NCBI GenBank assembly: GCA_964345365.1 | Contig: CAYFQR010000035.1 | Coordinates: forward strand, 1 to 12,449 | Direction of reading: 5' to 3' | Length of the DNA stretch: 12,449 nucleotides | Source: RUG754 sp964345365 | GTDB taxonomy: Bacteria > Bacillota > Clostridia > Peptostreptococcales > Anaerovoracaceae | In this document: positions 1-5,953 of the stretch, one piece after another | Layout: each line of letters begins with the position of its first letter | How positions within the stretch are numbered: position 1 is the first letter of the stretch | Program-made: the position numbers and the translations under genes | The notes under the pieces: model-generated | Databases searched by the model: none | Told to the model about the DNA's origin: nothing | The model's input: the letters and a program-made list of their open reading frames with translations, nothing else

Positions 1-531
1 GCCCATCGGTATAACCCTTGCGCGCGAATGCTCGCCGGAGCATTTAATGAAACCCATCCTGAGATTCACATCATCAATCTTCATCTCTATAAGTTCAGAC
101 GCCCTTATACCTGTAGCGTAAAGAACCTCAAGCACAGCCCTGTCCCTCAAACCTTTGGGGCTGTTATTCGGGAGATGCATGAGCTTATCTATCTCCTCAA
201 TACTGAGATATACTATCTCCTTTTTTTCAATCTTAGGAGACTTAATGTTCTCGGTAGGGTTCTCAAGCACCTCAACCTCTCTTAAGAGATAATTATAAAA
301 AGTTCTGATTGAAGCAAGCTTACGGTTTACCGTGGAGCCGGACTTCCCCTCTTCCTTCAGCTTCATAAGATATGCCAAAATATCGGTATTCGTAACGTCG
401 TTAAATCTGCTGACGCCTCTCGATAAAATAAAGGTTTCAAAATGCTGTAAATCCTTAATATACGCCTGTATAGTATTAGGAGCAACCTTCTTTTCTTCTC
501 TCAAAAATGTCTCAAATTGTTCAAGTAACAC
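1..531 (-). CDS. xerD: XerD-type tyrosine recombinase, N-terminal part (runs off the window)
   Basis: The 177 visible residues form the first ~60% of a site-specific tyrosine recombinase of the XerC/XerD/RipX group, which resolves chromosome dimers at dif by DNA strand exchange. Residues 1-85 match the helical core-binding domain (LEQFETFLREEKKVAPNTI near the start, TVNRKLASIRTFYNYL at 67-82). The catalytic domain follows, with the first active-site Arg (R143) in ATGIRASEL. The beta-hairpin that normally carries the catalytic Lys reads SGEHSRAR, so Glu167 stands where E. coli XerD has Lys172. The C-terminal His/Arg/Tyr residues lie beyond the edge. An in-frame TAG lies upstream. I chose the GTG at 531 because an AGAGG-GGAG purine stretch precedes it; TTG at 540 is the alternative. 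nudF lies just upstream, and nudF and ripX are also near neighbours in Bacillus subtilis. XerC or an integrase remains possible. Confidence 0.85.
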   Translation of the reverse strand, partial: MLLEQFETFLREEKKVAPNTIQAYIKDLQHFETFILSRGVSRFNDVTNTDILAYLMKLKEEGKSGSTVNRKLASIRTFYNYLLREVEVLENPTENIKSPKIEKKEIVYLSIEEIDKLMHLPNNSPKGLRDRAVLEVLYATGIRASELIEMKIDDVNLRMGFIKCSGEHSRARVIPMG

Positions 532-605
532 GATCTCCAACCTCTCATAACTCGAATCATTCTAATTAAAAAATTAGACGGTTATTTTATCCGTTATAAT
601 AGTTC

Positions 606-634
606 ATTATACCTTTTCACCCTAAAAATATCAA
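606..634 (-). promoter_or_regulatory. Sigma-A promoter of the xerD-like gene
   Basis: On the minus strand a -35 TTGATA and a -10 TATAAT are separated by exactly 17 bases. Transcription would start near 599, giving a leader of about 70 bases before the GTG at 531. The leader includes a weak A/T hairpin (TCTAATT/AATTAGA, 561-578). The xerD-like gene therefore need not depend on read-through from nudF. Confidence 0.7.
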
Positions 635-673
635 GTAAAATTCTGTTTATTTATTTATTATTATGTAAACTTT

Positions 674-1204
674 TTATTTTGTCGACTCTTTTGCGTACAT
701 AATTGCGATTATTGTCTTTGCGTCGTCAATTTCGCCTCTCATTACCATGGAGTACAGTTCATCTATCTCATATTCCTCGATATCCAATGCTTCACTGTCA
801 TCAAATGCCGTTTCACCCTTCACCAGTCCTGTACAATAATACAAATACAGCACTTCCTCTGAATATCCTACACTCGGATAGAATTTACACACATAATCTA
901 TTTTTTTTGCGGTATAGCCGGTTTCTTCCTTGAGTTCTCTTAGAGCGGTAACCTCCGGGTCCTCATTTGAGTCTATCTTTCCGGCAGGAGCCTCAAACAT
1001 AACTTTGCCGGCAGGTTTACGATATTGTTTTACCATTACCATTTTACCTTCATCCGTTATGGCGATGAGCACCGCACCGCCGCTATGCTCCACTATCTCC
1101 CTGCTGCTTGTCCCGTTTATTGTAGTAACCTTGTCTTTTCTAAGGTTAATTATCTTGCCTTTATATATAACTTCACTCGATAATGTCTTTTCCTCAAATG
1201 TCAT
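674..1204 (-). CDS. nudF: NudF-type ADP-ribose pyrophosphatase (Nudix hydrolase)
   Basis: This 176-residue protein has a complete Nudix box at residues 75-97: G75, E81, then REL-K-EETGY at 89-97, fitting GX5EX7REUXEEXGU. The Nudix glutamates bind the metal that activates water for diphosphate hydrolysis. Family relatives cleave ADP-ribose to AMP and ribose 5-phosphate, clearing a reactive NAD breakdown product in the cytoplasm. Length, the VEHSGGAV segment (39-45) and FYPSVGYSEE (108-117) agree with NudF. The position 15 residues after the box, where I recall proline in E. coli and B. subtilis NudF, is Val112; a proline occurs two residues earlier. Substrate assignment is therefore good but not certain. 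The ATG has a strong AAAGGAGG site six bases upstream. The gene lies upstream of the xerD-like gene on the same strand, 142 bases away. Confidence 0.88.
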   Translation of the reverse strand: MTFEEKTLSSEVIYKGKIINLRKDKVTTINGTSSREIVEHSGGAVLIAITDEGKMVMVKQYRKPAGKVMFEAPAGKIDSNEDPEVTALRELKEETGYTAKKIDYVCKFYPSVGYSEEVLYLYYCTGLVKGETAFDDSEALDIEEYEIDELYSMVMRGEIDDAKTIIAIMYAKESTK

Positions 1205-1256
1205 TTTGACCTCCTTTTTTTGCTGAAAACCCGAGAAACTTTCAATTTACTGACCT

Positions 1257-1285
1257 ATTATGCAATATTTAGCGTAAAAAATCAA
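1257..1285 (-). promoter_or_regulatory. Promoter of nudF
   Basis: Minus-strand TTGATT and CATAAT are separated by 17 bases, placed about 50 bases upstream of the nudF start codon. The -10 deviates from consensus only at its first base. Confidence 0.55.
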
Positions 1286-1322
1286 ATTTTACAATAAAAA
1301 TCGTCCTTTTTACAAAAAACCC

Positions 1323-1351
1323 TTGCTTTTTTCAGGCTTATAAAGTAGAAT
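1323..1351 (+). promoter_or_regulatory. Promoter of the candidate small RNA
   Basis: TTGCTT and TAGAAT are separated by 17 bases on the plus strand. No open reading frame follows before the terminator at 1411-1456, so the promoter would drive a short non-coding transcript starting near 1358. Confidence 0.5.
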
Positions 1352-1357
1352 ATAGCT

Positions 1358-1456
1358 GTGGTTATCCCCCCTGATAACCTCATAATCTCAAATCCAAAAT
1401 ACCCCTTTTGAACAAAATAGTCTGCACCCCTGCAGACTATTTTGTTATATATTTTC
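1358..1456 (+). ncRNA. Candidate C-rich small regulatory RNA
   Basis: The interval between a well-spaced promoter and a strong terminator would give an RNA of roughly 90-100 bases without a credible reading frame. It starts with a perfect 7-bp hairpin, GGTTATC (1360-1366) with GATAACC (1373-1379), whose loop is CCCCCT. A linker follows that contains ACCCC at 1401-1405. It ends in a perfect 16-bp terminator hairpin whose loop is CCCC. Three C-rich segments are thus exposed in loops or linker. Exposed C-rich motifs are known in Firmicute small RNAs such as RsaE/RoxS, where they pair with G-rich ribosome binding sites. I do not recognise this RNA as a named family; its existence is inferred from the promoter, structure and terminator. 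The unit lies between divergently oriented nudF and the exonuclease gene and could alternatively be an antisense or spacer transcript. Confidence 0.42.
1411..1456 (+). terminator. Intrinsic terminator of the candidate small RNA
   Basis: AACAAAATAGTCTGCA (1411-1426) pairs perfectly over 16 bp with 1431-1446 around a CCCC loop. The right arm ends in TTTTGTT and is followed by a T-rich tail. No plus-strand protein gene precedes it, so it is an orphan terminator unless a small RNA is made here. On the minus strand the tail is less T-rich. Confidence 0.7.
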
Positions 1457-1536
1457 AAATATTATGTCAAATAAAAATATCGGCGGTTTTTTCCGAATAA
1501 ACTCCCCTTCGTCCGCTTTTTAATTATGATTTTTTG

Positions 1537-1545
1537 TGGTAAAAT
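1537..1545 (+). promoter_or_regulatory. Extended -10 promoter at the exonuclease start codon
   Basis: TGGTAAAAT is an extended -10 (TG-N-TAAAAT) ending seven bases before the ATG at 1552. A start site at the usual distance would fall on the A of the ATG. No good -35 is visible. The TATACT at 1546-1551 touching the ATG is the alternative -10, but it would start transcription inside the gene. Confidence 0.35.
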
Positions 1546-1551
1546 TATACT

Positions 1552-2655
1552 ATGGAAATAATCAGGAATCACATTAAAACCGAATACTTCAGTTACGCTC
1601 TCCTTGACGAATATCTCGGAGGAATGAAATTCTGCGTGTTTGACATAGAAACGCTCGGACTCAATCCTTCGGTTTCTCCCGCGGTTCTTTTCGGTTTTCT
1701 GGAACCTGAGCGGGATAACAGTGCCGAGATAACGCAATACTTCTTAAATGACCCTTCGGAAGAACGCGACACCCTTGATCTCGTTAGCGAAAAGCTTAAT
1801 ACATACGACTATATCATCACGTATAACGGCAAGCATTTCGACATCCCCTATATCGAAAGAAGATATAAACTCTTAAACCGCATACCGCTGATGCTTAGCC
1901 CCTATAACCTCGACCTTTACCTCATACTTTACGGCCATAGCCCCCTCAAACAAAAAATCATGAGTCTGAAACAAAAAAATATAGAGAGATATATGGGTAT
2001 CGGCGGCGAAAGAGATGATGAAATATCCGGAAAAGAGTCGGTTGAGCTGTACTATCACTATCTGCTCGAAGAAAACCTGCAACTCAAAGAACAGCTGAAA
2101 CATCGTATACTTCTCCATAACCATGATGACGTTCTGCAACTCTACAGGATACTTCCCGTTTTGAAACAGGCCGACATACATAAGGCATTTAACAAACTCG
2201 GATTTCCTGTAAGGCGGGGCACGGAACCTTCTTCAGACAGTTCCGTTTCTCCATGCCTTTCCATGTTTCCTTCAGGCAGCGGTTTTTCAGACACGTTCAA
2301 CTTTCCTGACGTAAACATCGCGGATATTAAGCTCAATTCTAAAAATCTGTCAATTTCAGGCAAATATTTAGGTTCCCCTGTGAACTATATCGGATATAGC
2401 AGCTTTGAAAGGCTCTACAATATCGTTTTAACGACGGGAAGCCTCTTCGAGATAAAAATACCCGTCCACAAAGAAAAAGGCTCTATTTTCGTAAATTTGA
2501 ACGATTACTTCTGTAACAGCGAAGCCTTCGCAAAATACGGAGCATATGTAAACGACTTTCTCATTTTATCCGAAAACGGCGATATAAACTACAGGGAATT
2601 AAATACATTCGTAAGACATATGTTGCTGACGGTTAAAAAGACCGATTCATTCTGA
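1552..2655 (+). CDS. YprB-type RNase H-fold 3'-5' exonuclease
   Basis: This 367-residue protein belongs to the DEDD exonuclease superfamily, YprB-like branch, presumed to act on nucleic acid in the cytoplasm. Exo I is FDIETLG with D31 and E33. Exo II is YNGKHFDIPYIERR with N92 and D96. Exo III is HNHDDV at 189-194, giving the last Asp with a His. The segment DDEISGKESVELYYHYL (155-171) is typical of the YprB group. After about residue 225 a linker and a C-terminal region of ~130 residues follow that I do not recognise. The ATG at 1552 suits the family N-terminus, but no ribosome binding site precedes it; the promoter position suggests a leaderless message. An internal ATG at 1624 has GGAGG one base upstream, too close to be convincing, and would remove the first 24 residues. 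The biological substrate in this family is not settled. Confidence 0.82.
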   Translation: MEIIRNHIKTEYFSYALLDEYLGGMKFCVFDIETLGLNPSVSPAVLFGFLEPERDNSAEITQYFLNDPSEERDTLDLVSEKLNTYDYIITYNGKHFDIPYIERRYKLLNRIPLMLSPYNLDLYLILYGHSPLKQKIMSLKQKNIERYMGIGGERDDEISGKESVELYYHYLLEENLQLKEQLKHRILLHNHDDVLQLYRILPVLKQADIHKAFNKLGFPVRRGTEPSSDSSVSPCLSMFPSGSGFSDTFNFPDVNIADIKLNSKNLSISGKYLGSPVNYIGYSSFERLYNIVLTTGSLFEIKIPVHKEKGSIFVNLNDYFCNSEAFAKYGAYVNDFLILSENGDINYRELNTFVRHMLLTVKKTDSF

Positions 2656-2729
2656 ACCGACCCTGGTTCCGGCGGAGCCGAGTATTACAATTTCTTTCAT
2701 ACTTTTTGATAAAAACTTTAATTTTTTTC

Positions 2730-2758
2730 TTGATATTATTTGAATAATACTATATAAT
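2730..2758 (+). promoter_or_regulatory. Promoter of tRNA-Glu(CTC)
   Basis: TTGATA and TATAAT are separated by 17 bases, and the -10 ends 13 bases before the mature tRNA 5' end. This predicts a very short 5' leader to be removed by RNase P. Confidence 0.75.
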
Positions 2759-2771
2759 GTTTCAGTGACGC

Positions 2772-2846
2772 GGCTCTATGGTCAAGCGGTTAAGACTCCG
2801 CCCTCTCACGGCGGCTACCCGGGTTCGAATCCCGGTAGAGTCACCA
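2772..2846 (+). tRNA. tRNA-Glu, anticodon CTC
   Basis: The sequence folds into a full cloverleaf. The acceptor is GGCTCTA with TAGAGTC (G2-U71 wobble), the T arm carries GGTTCGAAT, and the anticodon stem CCGCC/GGCGG encloses the loop CTCTCAC with anticodon CUC. The discriminator is A and the CCA end is encoded at 2844-2846. It closely resembles the tRNA-Glu(TTC) at 12316-12390, including length (75 bases) and the D-arm segment ATGGTCAAGCGGT. It stands alone with its own promoter and terminator. Confidence 0.95.
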
Positions 2847-2853
2847 AACATTA

Positions 2854-2895
2854 AACGGCGCAACCGATTATAAAAACGGTTACGCTGTTTTTTTT
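2854..2895 (+). terminator. Terminator of tRNA-Glu(CTC)
   Basis: AACGGCG-C-AACCG (2854-2866) pairs with CGGTT-A-CGCTGTT (2877-2889), with one C/A mismatch and one G-T pair, and runs into eight T residues (2888-2895). Confidence 0.85.
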
Positions 2896-2897
2896 GA

Positions 2898-2928
2898 AAA
2901 AGACATCTGATATTCTCAGATGTCTTTT
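2898..2928 (-). terminator. Terminator of the metallophosphoesterase gene, probably bidirectional
   Basis: AAAAGACATCTGA (2898-2910) and TCAGATGTCTTTT (2916-2928) form a perfect 13-bp hairpin with loop TATTC. It lies 47 bases past the stop of the minus-strand metallophosphoesterase gene and has T runs on both strands, so it can also back up the tRNA terminator. Confidence 0.75.
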
Positions 2929-2975
2929 GTTTTACGAATAATCATAGGACTTTCACGGCATAAATTACATGAGAT

Positions 2976-3875
2976 TTATTCCTTTGATATAGATACAATA
3001 ACCAGCTCAGGTCTGTTATATATCCTCGGAACAATAATATTTTCACGTGCAAGCCCCCTGCTGACAATCATTTTTGTATTACCGGAATCATAAAGCCCGC
3101 CGGCATACTTAGGAAACAATCCCTGATTAGGAGCAATCAGCCCGTTCATTATCCCCGGTATTCTCCACTGTCCGCCGTGAGCGTGCCCGCAGAGAGCAAG
3201 GTCGAAACCCATCTCCGAATAGAGATTGAAAATTTCCGGCCTGTGACAAAGGATAACGGAATAATAGCCGTTTTTGACAGCTTCACCTGCCCTGTTAAGC
3301 TGCGAAATGAAACTGCCGGTGTAAGCCGCACCGATATTATTCTCCATATCTTCCGATTCGGGATATGCAATACCTGCACCTTCCCTAAAATAAATATCCG
3401 GGTCATCCACTCCGCAGATATTTATGAAGCTGCCGTTTATTTCAACGGTGTCCGTATCCCCCCCCCTTAATCTTTTGATACCCGATTCTTCGATTACAGC
3501 CATTTTAGCCTCGAAGCTTTCTTCGGTGCACCGACACTCATGATTTCCCGTCACATAGTATATGGGAAACAACCCCGTTATCCCCCTCAAAAAATCTTCC
3601 GTATTCTTAGGAGACATTCTGTCATCAAAGATATCACCGCCGAGCAATAACGCATCCGGTTTCTCCTTGATAATCGCTTCGATGAGCTGCTCCGCATTTT
3701 CTCCGTACTTACATGAATGAAGATCCGTCACAAGCGCAAGGCGAATACCGGTCTCCACCTTATCGGAAACTATCTCATAATGCCTGACCTTGAGACCGTT
3801 ATAGAGCCCCGGCAAAGCTAAAAGAATGATTGTGATAATAGCATAAACAAGCATCTTTCTTTTCCCCAAATTCAC
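2976..3875 (-). CDS. YkuE-type membrane-anchored metallophosphoesterase
   Basis: The 299-residue protein has an N-terminal membrane segment (residues 8-24) followed by a calcineurin-like phosphoesterase domain that should face the outside. Metal and catalytic motifs are complete: D51 and H53 in TDLHS, D81 in GGDIFDD, N111-H112 in TGNHE, H211 in LCHRPE, and H231/H233 in GHAHGGQ. Family members hydrolyse phosphomono- or diesters with two metal ions. B. subtilis YkuE and LpxG-like enzymes are the nearest architectures I recall; the substrate here is unknown. The start is GTG at 3875 with AGGGGG only two bases away; ATG at codon 8 is an alternative. A run of nine G bases on the coding strand (3458-3466) encodes R137-G138-G139-D140, between the GNHE and LCHRP motifs. 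The gene follows the 67-residue membrane protein gene after 29 bases, suggesting co-transcription. Confidence 0.87.
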   Translation of the reverse strand: MNLGKRKMLVYAIITIILLALPGLYNGLKVRHYEIVSDKVETGIRLALVTDLHSCKYGENAEQLIEAIIKEKPDALLLGGDIFDDRMSPKNTEDFLRGITGLFPIYYVTGNHECRCTEESFEAKMAVIEESGIKRLRGGDTDTVEINGSFINICGVDDPDIYFREGAGIAYPESEDMENNIGAAYTGSFISQLNRAGEAVKNGYYSVILCHRPEIFNLYSEMGFDLALCGHAHGGQWRIPGIMNGLIAPNQGLFPKYAGGLYDSGNTKMIVSRGLARENIIVPRIYNRPELVIVSISKE

Positions 3876-3904
3876 TTCCCCCTAAAAGCAATTTTATCGA
3901 AAAG

Positions 3905-4108
3905 CTATTTTACCGCTTTTTTCTTAGATGCAATCAGTAAAGCAAGTGAAACTATACCGCTTAGTACCGCAAGACCGATAAAGAAATACTTTACAATATC
4001 GGTCATATCGATAAAGCCTCCGCCTTTCACGGTAAAAGCTGCTATCAGGCAGCCGGCCGCCACCACCAAAAGCACAAGGCTCAAAATCTTATACATCACA
4101 CTTTTCAT
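3905..4108 (-). CDS. Small hypothetical membrane protein, two transmembrane segments
   Basis: The 67-residue protein has two hydrophobic segments, roughly residues 7-27 and 41-61, joined by a short loop (VKGGGFIDMTDIV), and a basic end SKKKAVK that suggests a cytoplasmic C-terminus. I do not recognise a family. The ATG at 4108 has GGGGAGG about ten bases upstream; a second ATG at codon 5 is possible. Good start signals and a clean two-helix profile argue that it is real. It lies 29 bases upstream of the metallophosphoesterase gene on the same strand, without a terminator between, so the two membrane-associated proteins are probably made together. No function can be stated. Confidence 0.65.
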   Translation of the reverse strand: MKSVMYKILSLVLLVVAAGCLIAAFTVKGGGFIDMTDIVKYFFIGLAVLSGIVSLALLIASKKKAVK

Positions 4109-4166
4109 CGCTTATATACCTCCCCGTATATAACTTGTATCGCAAAACCGATTCAACCGCTCATAA

Positions 4167-4197
4167 CCTAAGTCACAAGTGTTATCAGTCCATTATA
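4167..4197 (-). promoter_or_regulatory. Putative -10 and shared downstream element before the 67-residue gene
   Basis: A minus-strand TATAAT (4192-4197) is followed by GATAACACTTGTGACTTAGG. A related segment, TATAAT ... ATACTCGTGACTTAAG, lies before the DapF-like gene (7917-7948), 21 of 32 aligned positions identical. No convincing -35 is visible here, so the promoter role is tentative. Confidence 0.3.
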
Positions 4198-4203
4198 AAA
4201 ATT

Positions 4204-5708
4204 TTAATCGTCGCGTCTTCTTCTTCTGTCGACACCTTCTCTGCGGTAGTATTCAGCCTTACTCGTATACATAAGTTCGTCAGCTAAAGCGGCCATTTCA
4301 TCAAAAGAAAGTTCCGGATGTTCAACCGAAGCTACAAATCCGTAAGAAACGGCAAGTTTTTTGACTATATCGCCCTGCCAAGCGGCTGTTTCGGCATCAA
4401 ATCGACTCAGCATTTTATGAGCATCTCCCACATCCCCGTGTATGATTACAGAGAACTCGTCCCCGCCCATACGGTATATCTTGGAGTTTTTATCAAAAGC
4501 GAGTTTCATGCAGTCCGCCGCGCCTTTCAGCAGCTCGTCGCCGCCGGCATGCCCCAGCTTGTCATTGCATTCTTTAAGTCCGTTGACATCCAAAGAAACA
4601 AGTATCAGGTCATCTTTTCCCGTCCCTTCCTTGATAAGCGACGCATCCTCCTCATAAGCCCTTCGGTTAAAGAGCATTGAGAGAGAATCCACATAGGCCA
4701 TATCGTTAACCTGCATAAATGCAAGGCGATTTTTTCTATATTGTCTCAGCCTTATGAACATGTCTATGAGTATTGAAATCAATATTATAAGCGCTGCCAT
4801 GCCGAAAAATTGATTTCGCAGATTAGAGGTTCTGGCAGTTATGAGACTGCTGTCTATGGCATTAATTACATACCAGCCGCTGCCTTCGATTTCTTGGAAA
4901 TATATCGCTCTCCTGACTTTGNNNNNNNNNNAGTCGTTGATTACTGTACCCTGTGTTTTACTATGTAACGCTTCAACTATCTTCGGATAATCTGCAAGAC
5001 CGACGCCGTCAAGTCTGTAAGGTTTGGCAGTGTAACCGAAATAATCTTCATCAGGATGAATTATAACTCCCATATCCGAGTCGACAATGAATACATAGGA
5101 GTTTACAAGCGTAGCATCCTCGGTAAAAAGCTCAACAAGAGAATCTACAAACACGTCTATTGCAAGCACGCCTATCATCTTCCCGTCGCGCATGACACGC
5201 CTTGACATGGTGATTACAATATTATCGGTGTCAAGGTCGCGGTAAGCCGTAGAGTAGATTACATCATCGGTTACGCTCGACTTCAAATACCATTGCCTCT
5301 ATCTGTAATCAATGTCGGGGTCCTCTGCAAGGTTGTCATAGCCCGTTCCGGATGCCATTACATTCTCAGTTGAGGTAAAATAAATGTCATAGATATACGG
5401 GTCGTCCTTAGCCACCAAAAGAGATGCCAGATACTCCTGAAGCTCCGAGCGGTTCATCTCACTGCTGGCAATAGCAAAACTCTGATTTTCAAGACATAAT
5501 CTCTTGTCCAGGAACCATTGTATTGAGATGTTGGCTTTTGTGTCTGTCAGAAGTTTGTAGTTAAAACGGCTAATTCATTTATAGCCTTTGATGAAATTGA
5601 AAATGATGCCTGCGCCATAACAACCATACATAATGCGGTTATGACAAGTGCAACTACAATTGAACGCAGAAATACAGGCTTTTGGGACTTGTCGCCTTCC
5701 TTTTTCAT
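4204..5708 (-). pseudogene. Cache-domain diguanylate cyclase (GGDEF), broken reading frame
   Basis: The gene starts at ATG 5708, eight bases after GGGAGG, and encodes a first membrane segment (SIVVALVITALCMVVMA, residues 16-32). This frame stops at TGA 5549-5547. The +1-shifted frame continues at once (YKLLTDTKANISIQWFLDKR) through a Cache-like sensor region, then meets TAG at 5301-5299 inside DIDYR-stop-RQWY, a typical Cache motif. The same frame then runs through the rest of the Cache domain (to about 4840), a second membrane segment and a GGDEF domain with intact RMGGDEF. Such proteins make cyclic di-GMP from two GTP in response to an extracellular ligand. The RxxD inhibitory site is replaced by DKNS. 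A 10-base N gap lies inside. Two separate lesions suggest decay, but low sequence quality could explain both. The longest intact piece is 4204-5298. Confidence 0.8.
4922..4931. other. Assembly gap, ten N
   Basis: Ten undetermined bases lie within the Cache domain of the GGDEF gene. The reading frame is the same on both sides if the gap is truly ten bases, which is not certain because short N runs are often placeholders. Confidence 0.95.
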
Positions 5709-5783
5709 ACTTTGACCTCCCAATTATAGAAAAATCCATTCACGATAGCTGTCTATTTTCATATTTTATCCTATATAAAACTT

Positions 5784-5812
5784 ATTATACAATTTTGTTC
5801 GCAAAAATTCAA
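5784..5812 (-). promoter_or_regulatory. Promoter of the Cache-GGDEF gene
   Basis: Minus-strand TTGAAT and a perfect TATAAT are separated by 17 bases, about 75 bases upstream of the ATG at 5708. The intact promoter and ribosome binding site argue that the gene was recently functional. Confidence 0.65.
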
Positions 5813-5838
5813 GATTTCAAAACAATTCTCTACTTTTA

Positions 5839-5847
5839 TGATACAAT
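5839..5847 (+). promoter_or_regulatory. Extended -10 promoter of the alcohol dehydrogenase gene
   Basis: TGATACAAT is an extended -10 (TG-N-TACAAT). No good -35 stands at the usual distance; TTCAAA at 5816 is 20 bases away. Transcription would begin near 5854. It is divergent from the GGDEF promoter, and the two -10 elements are about 50 bases apart. Confidence 0.4.
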
Positions 5848-5853
5848 TATAAA

Positions 5854-5945
5854 ATAAAAGCAAACTCTTTCTCAATCGGTCGCACCATTTACAATTATAG
5901 AGAATGGTAAATCCGCAGAGAGCAGTTTGCAAAACAAACAGGAGG
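5854..5945 (+). promoter_or_regulatory. Folded 5' leader of the alcohol dehydrogenase mRNA
   Basis: The leader can close with a long-range helix: GCAAACT plus CTTTC (5860-5871) pairs with GAGAG and AGTTTGC (5918-5930) with a single bulged C at 5923, 12 bp in all. Inside, ACCATT (5884-5889) can pair with AATGGT (5903-5908), or ATTTAC (5887-5892) with GTAAAT (5907-5912). These inner helices share bases and exclude each other. The ribosome binding site AGGAGG (5940-5945) lies just outside the closing helix. I see no terminator and match no known riboswitch class. A DNA operator formed by the inverted repeats is the alternative reading. Confidence 0.4.
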
Positions 5946-5953
5946 ATGTGATT

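Noticed and set aside
561..601. A/T hairpin and ACGG/CCGT pairing between nudF and the xerD-like gene as a terminator for nudF
   Set aside because: Stems are short and A/T-rich, and they lie downstream of the xerD-like promoter, so they would attenuate the recombinase rather than end nudF. Evidence is too weak.
2654..2680. Hairpins GAACC/GGTTC and CGGC/GCCG after the exonuclease stop codon as a terminator
   Set aside because: The stems are only 4-5 bp and no T run follows.
5299..5301. In-frame TAG in the GGDEF gene as a pyrrolysine or suppressed codon
   Set aside because: A frameshift lies nearby in the same gene, no PYLIS-like context or pyl genes are seen, and pyrrolysine is mainly known in methylamine methyltransferases. 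Decay or error is simpler.
5648..5857. 69-residue plus-strand frame before the alcohol dehydrogenase
   Set aside because: It overlaps the GGDEF gene start and both divergent promoters, has no ribosome site, and its composition is that of A/T-rich intergenic DNA.
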